This document shows, in pieces, positions 9,746-20,632 of a stretch of DNA of 64,000 nt; position 1 is the first letter of the stretch; the number at the start of each line of letters is the position of its first letter. The notes beneath the pieces are model-generated. The model searched no databases and was not told the origin of the DNA. It saw nothing but the letters and a program-made list of their open reading frames with translations. The DNA lies in NCBI GenBank assembly GCA_033557465.1, contig CM066034.1, forward strand, positions 987,265,637-987,329,636. The letters are read 5' to 3'. The DNA is from Ichthyophis bannanicus. Its lineage: Eukaryota; Chordata; Amphibia; Gymnophiona; Ichthyophiidae. Made by a program: the position numbers and the translations under genes.

Positions 9746-9967
9746 CTTGTTTCAGTGTAGGCTGCTAGTGTAGGGGGGCTGCCTTGCCCATCCTAGCCAC
9801 TGAGTTACGGGGCTGTTCATCAACCTACTGACCTTTAGGAACCAAGGCCTTCAAACTGGAAATCATCATATTAGTGTTTAGGTGAAAGGTGCAAATCTGT
9901 TTGAATTTTGAGTTTTGTCCTCTGACTTTGTTCTCGAAATGTGGTTTCTGCTGTTCTGTCTTCCTAG
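9746..9967 (+). other. Intron end with acceptor of the Tudor exon
   Basis: The sequence up to 9967 ends in the pyrimidine-rich tract TTTCTGCTGTTCTGTCTTCCTAG, a good splice acceptor. Nothing else is recognised here. Confidence 0.55.
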
Positions 9968-10135
9968 GTGATAATCACTGGTACCGGGCAGTCGTGCTGG
10001 ATACCTTGGAATTTGCTGTGAAAGTAGTTTATGCAGACTACGGAAATATTGAAAACATCCCCTTCTCAAGAGTGCAGCCAATCAAAGCCAGCTGCCTGCA
10101 GCTCCCATTTCAGATAATCAAGTGTTCCCTGGCAG
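9968..10135 (+). CDS. Exon of a Tudor-domain protein (Tudor core)
   Basis: A 168-bp exon flanked by a CTTCCTAG acceptor and a CAG|GTAGGA donor, phase 1 at both ends. It encodes the Tudor barrel: DNHWYRAVVLDTLEFAVKVV with the aromatic cage tryptophan and tyrosine, then YADYGNIENIP with the hallmark DYGN, and PFQIIKCSLAG leading into the second half of an extended Tudor domain. Such domains bind symmetrically dimethylated arginines on PIWI proteins in germ granules. The next exon in the same phase is at 22338. The family could be TDRD1, RNF17 or a relative; I cannot choose by eye. No upstream exon is visible before 9968. Confidence 0.85.
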
Positions 10136-10389
10136 GTAGGAGCGCACGTTTGCTTATATAGCTAGTTTCTCATGTTTGCTTCGGTTTTCCTGTTAGGATA
10201 TGTAATGAATTTGTGCCTTTCTTTTCATTCCTTATTTTACAGGTTCTTGTCATGGAATATTACTCAGTTGTGCATATGCCTGTATAAAAGGGAGCAGCAG
10301 ATATACTGTTATGCCTCTAGCTATTTTGGAAATAGGATCAAAATTGTTCAAAGGAATGTTGTAGAAAATGGCAGTGAATTCCAGAGTTT
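10136..10389 (+). other. Start of the 12.2-kb Tudor intron
   Basis: It runs from the donor GTAGGA at 10136. No repeat is recognised before the antisense CR1 fragment. Confidence 0.5.
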
Positions 10390-10750
10390 GGTTATTCGTT
10401 GAGTGAAAAAATATTTTCTCTGATTAGTCTTAAATGTGCTACATTGTAGCTTCGTTGCATGTCCCCTAGTCTTTCTACGTTTTGAAACTATAAACAGTCA
10501 AAGTTTACTCGTTCTACTCATTTTATAGCCCTGTATCATATCTTCCTTCAGCAGTCTTTTCCAAGCTGAAGAGCCATAGCCTTTTAAGCCTTTCTTTGAG
10601 GGGTACCTTTCCATCCCTTTTATTATTTTGGTCACTCTTCTCTGTACATTTTCTAATTCTGCTATATCCTTTTAAAGATACGGCAACCAGAATTGCACAG
10701 AGGCATTATAATATCCTTGGTTTTATTCTCCATTCCTTTCTTGGCCACAG
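10390..10750 (-). mobile_element. CR1-like LINE 3' fragment
   Basis: The minus strand reads the RT C-terminal stretch (AELENVQRRVTKIIKGMER-like, through TATAGCAGAATTAGAAAATG on that strand) and continues to TTTTTTCACTCAACGAATAA of the 3' UTR. The same family occurs head to head at 10860-11540 and again at 52945-53665. Confidence 0.65.
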
Positions 10751-10859
10751 ATGCACACGGGGTGTAGAGGGTTTCAATGTAGAATGTTGAAATCCAGAAC
10801 TTGCAGGGTAGCATTCTCTGATATACTTCACATTGTGCGTGTAGGCAAGTAGAGTGCTA

Positions 10860-11540
10860 GGGAATCATAAGGAAAGGAATGGAGAAGAAAACCAAGGATA
10901 TTATGATGTCTTTGTATTGCTCCATGGTGCGACTGCACCCTGAATATTGTGTGCAGTTGTGGTGGCCATATCTTAAAAAGGGAATAACAGAATTAGAAAA
11001 GGTGCAGAGAAGAGCCATTAAAATGCTAAAGGGGGTGGAAGGATACCCCTACAGGGAATGCTTAAAATGTTATAGCTCTTCCGCTTAGAAAAGAGATGAC
11101 TGAGGGGGGTGATATGATGGAGATCTATAAAATAGTGAGTGGAGTAAAACGGTTGAACATAGATCAGTTGTTTACTCCTTTAATAAAGTGAAAGACTAGG
11201 GCACACACAATGAAGCTAGAATGTAGCACTTTTAAGACCAATTGTAGAAAAAAAATTCACTTGACACAAACTCTGGAAGATATAGTAAAAACTGTTAGTA
11301 TACCTGGGTTTAAGAGAGGTTTGGACAAATTCATGGAGGAAAAGTCCATAAACCATTATTAAAGTGGACTGGTGAATTCTACTGCTTACCCCTGGGATAA
11401 GCAGCATGGAGTCTGTCTGCCTTTTGGGAATCTGAAAGGTATTTGTGATCTGGCTTGGCTACTGTTGGAAAAAGGATACCTGGCTTGATGGACCTTTGCT
11501 CGGACCCAGTATAGTGGATCTTATGTTCTTATAAATCAGT
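10860..11540 (+). mobile_element. CR1-like LINE 3' end
   Basis: It reads MEKKTKDIMMSLYCSMVRLH, then YLKKGITELEKVQRRAIKML, the conserved C-terminal end of the CR1 RT ORF. The 3' UTR follows: CTACTGTTGGAAAAAGGATACC, TGATGGACC and ACCCAGTATAG up to TTATGTTCTTATA. The near-identical arrangement at 52945-53665 supports the family call. The ORF is broken by stops after about 11080. Confidence 0.75.
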
Positions 11541-11884
11541 CAAAGAGAACAAGAGGTAATGTAGAGAAACCACTCCCAATCTAGCTAAACATTCAGTGCA
11601 CCCTCTAAAATCCCAGTCCTACCCATGAACCAGAATGGAACCTTAGCTCAAGAGACATTTCTCCAGGTGTGCTAAAAGAAAAATCATCATTCCAGATCTT
11701 CCTGCTAGACCATTCCAGACGAGTGGGTTATTTCCCCCTTCCAGCAGATGGGAAACAAAGAAAAGAAAGTAAAACTATGCCGTGACATCACCACTGGCAT
11801 AAAACATAGCACAGCTAGAGAGATCCTTACTAATTTTTCTCTCTCAGCAGATGATTCCTATCTAATAGATGGCAATATGTAAGA
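11541..11884. other. Unassigned, probably repetitive
   Basis: It contains CCATTCCAGACGAGTGGGTT and CCCCTTCCAGCAGATGGGAAAC. They read like the end of an interspersed element, but no coding capacity or inverted terminus confirms it. Confidence 0.3.
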
Positions 11885-13183
11885 ACTTGCACCGCAACTT
11901 CTGAACCATTCATGCAGACACAAGGGGTACCCCAAGGATCATCCCTCTCTGCTCTGATGTTTAACATCTACATGCAACCTATCTGCTCCCTAATACGCTC
12001 GTTCAACATCCAATGTCTAGCATATGCAGACGATATCCTTTTATTTATGCTATTTACAATCCAACAACCAGATTTCTCCTCAATAACAAAATGCTTTGAC
12101 GCAATAGCAGACTGGTTACACACGCAAAACCTCCGGATCATTCACTCCAAAACAGACGTCCTCTTTGTTACAAAGAACCAAGCCTTCATCCCCCCAACAA
12201 TGTTAAATGTCAAGAACGCAGAATTGACAACCAAATCCTCAATCCGCTACCTTGGAATCACCCTAGACCAGAGACTGGACATGAAAGCACATATAAAGAA
12301 CACGGTAAAAACAATATATCACTAAATACGGACCCTCCGTCAGCTCCAACCACTTTTAGACCCCTGCGACTTCCGAACAATTTATCAGGCATTGGTCCTC
12401 CCTCATTTCGACTATGCTAATAGTATCCTATATGGGCTCCCAAAGGCAACTCTCCGCCCACTCCAAATGGCAATGAACTCCACAGCAAGAATACTAGTCG
12501 GGGCACCACGAATGAACCACATCACCCCTATTCTGATGAACCTACACTGGCTGCCCATTCACGCAAGACTCTTATACAAGATGCTAATCAATACTTTCAA
12601 AGCCCTGAACAACTAATCCTCCCCATCTATTAAAGAACTGATCCACTATACACACTCAAATAGAACCAAACGATCAGTAATGACCAACACTTTGCTGGTT
12701 CCTAAAGAAATGACCACTTGCACAAAAACAACCTCTAACAGAGCTTTCTCAATCTGCGCTCCCATAGCCTGGAATGCCCTCCCGGTGGACATGCGTACCA
12801 TTCCCAACCAATCCCAATTCCGAAGGGCTCTCAAGCATTACCTTTTTGTGAGACACTACCCTGTCTCTAACAATGAACGCCAAATAACCATCGAACCACA
12901 CAAACTACCCAGACCAGCCCAGCATAGAACAGAAAAGAATAGCTGGCCTGAGCCGGCCCATGCCGAATGACATTGGGCCTAAACCAATACACAAGTCACA
13001 CTGCATATATTGCTGTAAATAATGCTGTAGATATGTTATCCCCTGTTGAATCCAAGTTTTGACCCTTGTTTAATGTAATTCTATGCGGTTCGCCCGCATA
13101 GTAATATGTTGTTTTATTGTAAACCGCACTGATATGTAATAGCGCGGTATATAAGAGAAGTTAAATAAATAAAATAAATGATG
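11885..13183 (+). mobile_element. L2-type LINE, 5' truncated (RT to 3' end)
   Basis: It starts inside the RT at the SEPFMQTQGVPQGSSLSALM box and carries the active site CLAYADDILLF, then SIRYLGITLDQRLDMKAHIK. After a stop it continues LVLPHFDYANSILYGLPKAT, HITPILMNLHWLPIHARLLY and FSICAPIAWNALPVDMRTI, the L2 C-terminus. The 3' end reads GCGCGGTATATAAGAGAAGTT followed by AAATAAATAAAATAAAT. Four stops or frameshifts divide the ORF, so it is dead. It lies in the same orientation as the Tudor gene, inside its intron. Confidence 0.85.
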
Positions 13184-13898
13184 CATTCTTCCAGAGAGGC
13201 CTATAGCTCCTGCCCAGTCTGCATCTGGGTGCAGTGTAGCTCAGCCACTTTAGATCCCAGGGGGTTTATGAGAGACCCTTTTCTGGTTGATCTGTTACTT
13301 TGGAGCTAGCTCCTGGCTAGGAGAGCCAGTGTAGCTTAGTAGGAGCGTTGGATCATGAGGATCCTTCTGAGAGACCCTTAACTGTATTTTGGCCTTTTTT
13401 CTTTTCTTTCTTTCTTTAATTTTCTTTCTTCTGCAAGGCTTCATGTAGCTCCTTAGCATGTGGCTCATCGGGGTTGCCAACCTGCGTTTCCCCCCCCCCC
13501 CCTTTCCCCATGGGGTTCTTGATCCCCTTGATTCTAGCCTTCCTTCAAGAGGGAGTTGAGAATGGTTTGTCCATCTTGATCAGGGTGCAGGTAGCGGCAC
13601 TTTTCTATTTTTGTGGTCCGGTGGCAGGCCATGTGCTGGTGGTGAACTGGGATGTGAGCCGCTTTCTCCATTGGTTTCGGACCCTTTGTCCACTAGTAGA
13701 CCCCATAGTCCCACCATGGGACTTGACGCTCTGTTAAGCTATCAAGCACTTCCAGGGGCACCTCAAGAAAAAGGCTCCCCTTCCCCACTAAGGATAGATT
13801 CTGAGTTTCAGAGGGAAAAGGTTTTTTCTTCTCATTTTAGTATTTATTTGTATGTATGTATTTAGTTTACACCTTTCCAATAGTAATTCTGGTATTTC
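13184..13898 (+). other. Mostly unassigned; contains a tyrosine-recombinase-like scrap
   Basis: At 13630-13770 one frame reads VVNWDVSRFLHWFRTLCPLV then DPIVPPWDLTL. This resembles the linker of DIRS/Ngaro-type recombinases just before the catalytic domain. The homology is short and its source element is lost. A C-run lies at 13490-13502. Nothing else is recognised. Confidence 0.35.
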
Positions 13899-14045
13899 CC
13901 TTTCTCAGTGGACAAGCAGGAATTAAGTCCTCATGTTTGAGTGATGTCATCTGACAGATCCCGCGTGGGAATGCTCCCCAGATACTATTGGAAGCTTTTG
14001 GGAGATTCCATCATGCCCTAGCGCCATCTTGAGCTAGCCTCGGAT

Positions 14046-15300
14046 TCTGTCCTCCTGCATTGGGGAGAAGGTCTTCTGTACGTGTTTCCTCCAATACCTC
14101 TCATTGCAAAGAACCTACTGAAGCTCAAAACAGACGGAGGCATGATGATTCTCATTGCTCCCTCCTGGCCCAGGCAGCCTTGGTTTCCTCTTCTCTTACA
14201 GCTCTCCAGTCAGGAGCTGTTCTGACTGGGCCAAGTGCTGGATCTGATTTTCCAGGAAGACAGGATGATGCTGCACCCCATCATCCAGTCCTTGGTCCTC
14301 GTGGCATGGATGTTGTGAGGCTAATGTATGAGCTCAACCTGCCGGCTGGTGTGACCAATGTTCTTTTGGCTTCCAGGAGAGCCTCAACGAGAAAATCTTA
14401 TTCCTGTAAATGGAGGAGGTTTTCTGATTGGTGTGAGGGCCAGGCCCTTAGACCCTTTCATCTGTCCCACACAAAAACTGCTTGAGTATCTTCTACATCT
14501 CTGAGTCTGGACAAGTCCAAATGCGTTGGGGTCCACCACAGTGCAAGTGGTGCTTATCACAGAGACGTGGAAGGGGAAATCCATCTCAGTACAGCCTTTA
14601 GTTGTTCCCTTCATGTGGGGGTTGCTTCTCTTGAAGTCTTCCTTCAAACCTTCTGCAGTGTCTTGGGACCTCAATATAGTTCTTGTGCAGCTCATGAAAG
14701 CTCTCTTTGAGGCACACTGTTCCTTCCGTCTGAAATATTTGACCTAGAAAGTGTTGCTTTTGTTGGCAGTCACTTCAGCACGCAGAGTGAGCAAGCTTCA
14801 GCCTCTCATAGTTCATCCACCTTGCACCAAATTCCATCATAATAGAGAGTGGTCCTCTGTACTTATCCTAAATTCTTTCTGAAAGTGGTATCGAATTTCT
14901 ATCTGAGTCAGTCAGTAGTTCTACCAACATTTTTCCTAATGCCTCATGCCCACAAAGGGGAAGCTGCTTGCACATGCTGGACTGCAAGCGAACCTTAGCC
15001 TTCTACTTGGTTCAGACAAAGCCCATATAAAGTCCATCCAGCTTTTTGTTTCTTTTGACCCCCAGCAAGCTAGGACCTGCCGTTTCCAAACACACTGTCA
15101 ATTTGGCTGGTAGATTGCATCTCTTTTGCTTATGCCCTGCAGGCCTGAGTTTTGCTGATCGTGTCATAACTCACAATATTAAAGCTATGTCTGCATCAGT
15201 GGCCACCTTATGCTAGGTCTCAATGGAAGAGATCTGCAGGGATGTGACATGGTCTTCTGTCCACACATTCACATCTCGTTACCGTCTGGATGGGGATTCC
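14046..15300 (+). pseudogene. DIRS-C first methyltransferase-like and tyrosine recombinase segment
   Basis: It opens with HWGEGLLYVFPPIPLIAK-like coding sequence directly behind the left terminus. Next comes the recombinase N-terminal region (ELNLPAGVTNVLLASRRAST, RKSYSCKWRRFSDWCEG). The catalytic part follows in several frames: TSARRVSKLQ near 14775, an AHNIKAMSAS-like box near 15170, and a W-S-S-V-H-T-F-like segment near 15255. The 5' portion of the element (gag to RNase H) is missing before it, and no ICR follows it; gag of the second unit starts within 50 bases. Confidence 0.75.
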
Positions 15301-15319
15301 TGATTCATCATTGAGCCAT

Positions 15320-16613
15320 TTGACCTCACCATGGCCATTTTTCTGGACACGTCCCAGAAGCCAGCCAACAGTTTTAAGAAGTTCTCCAAGTGTGCCAGGA
15401 CCATTTTGATCACTGATAAGCACAACTGGTGCCTTCAGTGTCAGGGTCCCGTCCACTAGTCTTTCTCTTGCAATCTGGTCCTGTCAACATGCTCACTGTC
15501 TGCGTAGTCTGAGGGAGCACAGGGAGGAATTCCAACAATACTTTGACTTTCTCTTGGAGTCGGACTCGGACAGCTCGGTGACTGATGTGGAATTGGAGGC
15601 TCTATCAGACTGCAGGTCTCCTGAACTTCCGTCACACCCCTCTCCTCTGCATGAATGCCGGAAGTCTCCTCCCGAGGACATGTCCTTCCAGGACTTTGGG
15701 ATAGCCTTGGCCATATTCTTCACATTCTCGCTTGAGGTGAAGGATGAACCCAGGGCGGAGAAGCTGGAGATCTTTCAGTACCCTTGGCCCCGAAGGAGGT
15801 AGTACCGGTGCCCATGCACTGGATCTTACAGTCTACAGATGATGTGGGAGAATCCTCTCATGATATCCATTGTCAGCCGGAGGCTGGATTTGATGTATCG
15901 AGTCCAGAAGGCCCCAGGGTTTGAGAAGCATCATCTCCCACACCACTTTCTGTGGTGGAGTCTGCCCCGAAGAGGATCAAGAGCAATAAAGCTCACTCGT
16001 CATTGTCCCCAGGTAGGGAGGTGCGGACTCTGTATTCCTTTGGCCGGCGATGCTTCCAGAGCTCCATGCTGGTGGCCAGAGTCCTGTCGTATCAGCTGTA
16101 TATGAGTATGTTCCTGAAGGACATCATTTTGGAACTTGCCGAGCTGAGCTCATTTATTCCTCCAGAGTGACTGGACTCCTGTCGTGCCCTGGTGAGCCAC
16201 AGAAAGGACTGTTCAAAGTACATGGTCCAGGCGACTTAGAACGCTTTTGTGTCTGTCTACAGGGTGGCACCAGCAATGGGCATCGGGTCTGCCGGCTCAC
16301 CTGGCAGTCATCTGTGTGTAATAAACTGGCAGATGTGCAATGCAGAGGTGTGAACCTCTTCAGGGAGCAGGTGGAGACTAAAGCTGGCGATATAAAGAAG
16401 CAGTATATCACCCTCACCAGGCTCTCAAAGACTTCCGATCCCTCTCGCAAAAAGTACCAGGGGTCAAAAAAAACTTATTACCAGCAAAAGTGCAGGTACT
16501 TCCTGAGCCTTCAAAGGTCTCAGCAAAAGGCACAGGCTTTTCACCAGCAGCATCAAGAGAAGCCTCAGAAGACCCAGCCTGTCCCGCAGTCCAAGCCTGG
16601 GGCAGGGTTTTGA
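15320..16613 (+). pseudogene. DIRS-C gag remnant
   Basis: The start near 15330 has KKFSKCARTILITDKHNWCL, the zinc-finger-like module also seen in DIRS-B (KKCSKCGGTISVTDTHEWCL). The middle (15554-15802) reads EDMSFQDFGIALAIFFTF then DEPRAEKLEIFQYPWP, matching the conserved gag block of the other copies. It continues with RRLDLMYRVQKAPGF. Its C-terminus is glutamine-rich (QQHQEKPQKTQPVPQ). Frame breaks occur at about 15480, 15800 and 16170. Confidence 0.7.
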
Positions 16614-16739
16614 CTGGTTCCTTCGGCATGTAGCAAATCTACCACTCACCGCAGAGGGAAACCCTCCAGCGGGGGAGTGGCTTGTCCTGTTTTCCAGCAG
16701 GTGTCCACCTCATCTCGGACTTTTGGGTTTTTCACATAG

Positions 16740-18060
16740 TTCAGAGCGGCTATATGTTGCACCTTGCTGAACAGCTACTCCTCCTCCCCCGCCCCAAGTG
16801 AATATCCCCTCGATCCTCCTGCATTTCGACCTGTTGCAAGGAGAAATCTACACCCTCCTGGACGATCTGGCCATAGAACAGGTATCTCCAGTTCAGGTTG
16901 GGTACTTCCTGTTTCCCAAGAAGACTAGTGGGGGAGGGATTCGGATCATTCTGGACCTCCTAAACCTCGATACCTTCCTAGTGCAAGAAAAATTAAAGAT
17001 GGTCTTGCTGGGGACTCTGCTCCCTTATCTTCAAAAAAACAATTGGCTGTGCTCCCTGGATCTCAAGTATGTGTACATGCACATACTGATCCTTCCTGCT
17101 CATAGAAAATACCTCTGATTCATCCTGGGCATCCAGTACTCCAGTACCATGTACTTCCCTTCAGTCTGGTCTCGGTGCCCCAGGTCTTCACAAAGAGCCT
17201 CATGGTGATAGCTGCTTATCTCTGGACCTTGGGAGTGTTTACCCTTACTTGGACAACTGGCTCATAAAGAGATCCACTCTGGTTGGAGTCTGCCAATCAA
17301 TTCATCTGACAATCCAGGTGCTCGAACTGTTGGTATTCGTGATCAGCTTCCCAAGTTCCACCTACAGCCCTCTTAACAGCTGGAGTTCATAGGAGCCCTA
17401 CTTGACATCACTCTGACTTGGTCCTTTCTTCTTCCTAGACCATCTGCAGAGACTGACGGCCGTGGTCTGCGATACCCAGTGAAGGTGTCAAGTAATGACT
17501 TGGGGGATGCTGAGGGTGCTCGGCGGTCATATGGCTGTCTCTGAGACTGGGTGGGGGTCTCCGCTCCTCTGATCCAGTCCCTGTGATAGTGACTAGATTC
17601 TCCAAACCTGCTCCAGGGGCTATCCTTTCAGGTGTTGCCTTCCCAGAGGCTGCTGATGACTGATTCTGTCCAAGTTGGGTTGGGGGCAATTTGGATGGCC
17701 TTCACATACAAAGCCTGTGGTCCGTGCAGGAGAGCCTCAACCAGATCAACTTTCTGGAGCTCTGAACCATAGCAAACGCCTTCAGGGTGTTCCAGGACCA
17801 CCTGACCAACCAGATTATTCTGATCCAGACCGACAATCAGATGGCAATGTACTACACCAACAAGCAAGTGCACAGGGTCGGACCTCCTGTGTTGGGAGGC
17901 GGTCTGACGTTGAGGGCCACGTATCTGTCTGGGGAACTCTACTCATTGGCAGATCAGCTGAGCTGCGTCCTTCGACCGCACGAGTGGATGCTGAACAGGG
18001 TGGTCATGGCCCGGATCTTTGTCATAGGGTACTCCTTTGATAGATCTATTTGCCACTCCG
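16740..18060 (+). pseudogene. DIRS-C reverse transcriptase and RNase H remnant
   Basis: RT motifs: IRIILDLLNLDTFL, LKMVLLGTLLPYLQ, NNWLCSLDLKYVYMHILILP and, near 17250, PYLDNWLIK where the usual YLDD is YLDN. RNase H follows in decayed form with IQTDNQMAMYYTNKQ near 17830. The loss of the second active-site aspartate and many stops show that this copy cannot encode a working enzyme. The stretch 17400-17640 is heavily scrambled. Confidence 0.75.
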
Positions 18061-18200
18061 CACAATGCCCAGGTGGATCAGTTCTGCTCCAGGGTCGTGT
18101 CGAGGGACTGGCTGGCACCAGGTGCCTTCCTTCTACACCTGCATATCCCTCTATTCTCGTAGTGCACACTCTGCTGAAGCTCCAGGCTGACAAGGGCTCG

Positions 18201-18430
18201 ATTTATTTATTTAACAGGTTTTATATACCACTTTATCATTTCAATCAAAGTGGTTTACATTGTAAGTTAAACTTAGTAATGTACATTAAACAGGGATATT
18301 GATAACCCTCCAGTGCCTTAGAAAAATCCAAGTTAAGTGACTTGCTCAAGGCCACAAGGAGTGCTAGTGGGAATCGAACCCTGATCTCTGGGTTCCTAAG
18401 ACAGTGCTCTTAACCATAAACCTCCACTCC
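18201..18430 (-). mobile_element. MIR-like SINE inserted in DIRS-C
   Basis: The plus strand shows the (ATTT)n tail, TTATATACCACTTTATCATT, the core GCCTTAGAAAAATCCAAGTT/AAGTGACTTGCTCAAGGCCAC, the B-box complement GGGAATCGAACCC and the A-box end. It interrupts the methyltransferase-like coding sequence exactly between a GGC TCG and an ATG ATC codon pair that are adjacent in related elements, so it inserted after DIRS-C. Confidence 0.75.
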
Positions 18431-19540
18431 ATGATCCTCATTGCATTGTATCGGCCCAGGCAGTCGTGGTTTCCCCTGCTGCTTCAGCTCTTTGTCAGGA
18501 GCCTCTGCGACTGGGCTCCACCCTGAACTTTATCTTTCAGGATGGTGGGAGTTTTCTCAACCCAATGTCTGGTCTTTGTCCCACACGGCATGGATGTTGA
18601 GTGGGTAGTTCTTTCGGAGCTTAACCTACCTGAGGGAGTTGTGGAGATTGTTGGCCTACAGGAGAGCTTCAACGAGGTGATCTTATGCCTTCAAGTGGAA
18701 AAGGTTCACCGCCTGATACGCAGACTGGGCCCTGGATTCCTTTTCTTGCTTCGTTGACAAGTTGCTAGAGTACCTCCTGCACCTCTCTGAGTCGGGTCTC
18801 AAGGCCAGTTCTGTCTGGGTTCACCTGAACGTGATCGGGGCCTACCATCATGGCTCGGAGGGGAAGTCAATCTTCTCAACCTTTGGTGATTTGCTTTAAG
18901 CTTACTCCTGTCCAAGCCTCCTTTCAGGGCCTGGGACCTCAATGTTGTTTTGGTGCAGCTCATGTCGGTACCTTTTGAGCCACTTGCTTCCTCACCTGGA
19001 AGGTCTTGTTTCTGGTGGCAGTTATGTCAGCACACCATGTCAGCGAGCTCCAGGCCATGGTGGCTCACTAGCTATATATGAGGTTCCACCATAACAGTGG
19101 TCTTATGCACTCATGCATGTTTACTTCTGAAGGTGGTTTACGCTTTCAATCTTAACCAGTCAGTTGTACTGCCCACCTTCTTTCCCAGACCACAGATGCA
19201 CAGGGGGGAGGCGTCGCTGGACTGCAAGTGAGTCTCGGCTGCCTACCTTGAAGAAATGAAGGTCCACTTGGCTGTTTGTCTCTTTTGAAACAAGCAAGTT
19301 CGGGGCTGTTTCCAAACACACTTTTTCCATCTAGCTGGCAGACCGCATCTTTTTTGCTTATGCCCAGCTGGCCTGAGCCTTGATGGTCATATCACGTTCA
19401 CAATGTCTGAGCCATGGTGGCATCGATTACAAACTTGTGCTCGGTCTCCATGGAGGAGATCTGCAGGTCTGCAACGTGGTCTTCAATCCATACATTCACA
19501 TTGCATTGTCTGGAGGGGGATTACTGATGCGACAGCAACT
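18431..19540 (+). pseudogene. DIRS-C second tyrosine recombinase segment
   Basis: MILIALYRPRQSWFPLL-like methyltransferase end is followed by the recombinase: GMDVEWVVLSELNLPEGVVE, a decayed middle with LNVVLVQLMSVPFEPL near 18940, VMSAHHVSELQAMV near 19025 (catalytic arginine replaced by H-H), and the C-terminal box near 19395-19500. It is the same family as the first segment at 14046-15300, which it resembles more than DIRS-A. The start of the segment is displaced by the SINE. Confidence 0.7.
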
Positions 19541-19784
19541 TTGGCCAGTCCGTACTCCAGCATCTCTGTGGGGACTAGGTTCCAATCCTACCCACCAAGG
19601 CCCTTCTGTCCATTCAGGCTACCAAAAAGAGACTCTCTATAGAGCATTAACACTGATGTTTGGGGCTGTATGATAATTGAATCAGTTGAGTTCTCCTGGG
19701 GGATTACCTCTGTTGCTACTTGTGGATTCTCTAGTTCTTGTTTTGTTGTCTCTGTTGGACTTTTTGACCACCTCTGTTTTTTGG

Positions 19785-20101
19785 TAGCTTGGGAGTGTCC
19801 CATACATGAAGACTTCATTCCTGCTTGTTCATGGAGAAAGCGTACTTACTTACCTGTAGCAGGTGTTCTCCGTGGACAGCAGGAATAAGTCCTCACAACC
19901 CTCCCCGAGGAGGAGTTTTCTACTACAGTTATGGTGCCATGGCAGGCGGGAAGGCAGGTGTGCATGCTTGGTGGAGCCTCCCAAAAGCCTCTAATGGAAG
20001 CTAGGGAGTGTTCCCACGCGGGGCTCTGTTGGTGGCATCACCCATACATGAAGACTTAATCCTGCTGTCCATGGAGAGCACCTGCTACAAGTGAGTAACT
20101 A
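19785..20101 (+). repeat. DIRS-C internal complementary region and right terminus
   Basis: The join GTTCATGGAGAAAGCG / TACTTACTTACCTGTAGCAGG at 19831-19865 is the circle-junction complement. The terminal repeat follows: CTCCCAAAAGCCTCTAATGG, GGGAGTGTTCCCACGCGGGG, CCATACATGAAGAC, ending CACCTGCTACAAGTGAGTAACTA. Confidence 0.75.
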
Positions 20102-20112
20102 CCTTTTCTCTG

Positions 20113-20241
20113 AAGGCCTTACAATCTAATATTTTTACCTGAGTGGTTAAGTGACTTACCCAGGACCACAAGGAGTGGGATTTGAACCAGGATTCCTGGT
20201 TTTCAGTTGCTTCTATAACCACTAAGGTACTGCTGCACTCC
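20113..20241 (-). mobile_element. MIR-like SINE remnant
   Basis: It has the core GTGGTTAAGTGACTTACCCAGGACCAC, the B-box complement GGGATTTGAACC and an A-box-side end TAACCACTAAGGTACTGC. The L2-like tail is short or missing. Confidence 0.6.
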
Positions 20242-20632
20242 TAGGACCTGCCATATCTGGAAAAAAAATTGTATCTTCTGTCCACAAAACATAAGTCTGT
20301 CATCTTAAAATAAGTTGTCATAACGAGCAAGATGGTGACCAAAAGGGTTTTTGTTGAAATCACATCTGATAAGGTTTTTGAGAGGGTGCTTTGTGGTAGT
20401 GAGTACCTGGATTTTTTTTTCATTGACTGCTAAAATTTACCCATGTTCCTCATGTATTAATGAAAGAGCCTTATACCTTTTTGCTAGGAAAAATACATTC
20501 TCTCTCATAAGCACTCTAAAAAGCTTTTCAAATCAACCTGAAGTCAGCATATCTAATTCATCCTCATTCTCCAGCTTAGGCTTTTGAGGGATGTAACAAT
20601 AATTAGAAATCAAAATATTAAATAAAGGGATA
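20242..20632. other. Unassigned intron sequence
   Basis: AT-rich, no supported coding sequence or recognised repeat. It ends with the TA target of the mariner. Confidence 0.4.

Larger units (their letters stand above)
13899..20101 (+). mobile_element. DIRS-C: old composite DIRS element
   Basis: The left terminus (CAGTGGACAAGCAGGAATTAAG) and right terminus (ending CTACAAGTGAGTAACTA) are inverted copies of each other and related to, but clearly diverged from, DIRS-A/B. Between them the order is abnormal: methyltransferase-like plus recombinase (14046-15300), then gag, RT, RNase H, methyltransferase-like and recombinase again (15320-19540), then ICR and terminus. One element should have a single recombinase, so this is a fusion of two related elements sharing one pair of ends. 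All frames are broken. It lies in the Tudor intron and itself contains a SINE. Confidence 0.8.
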
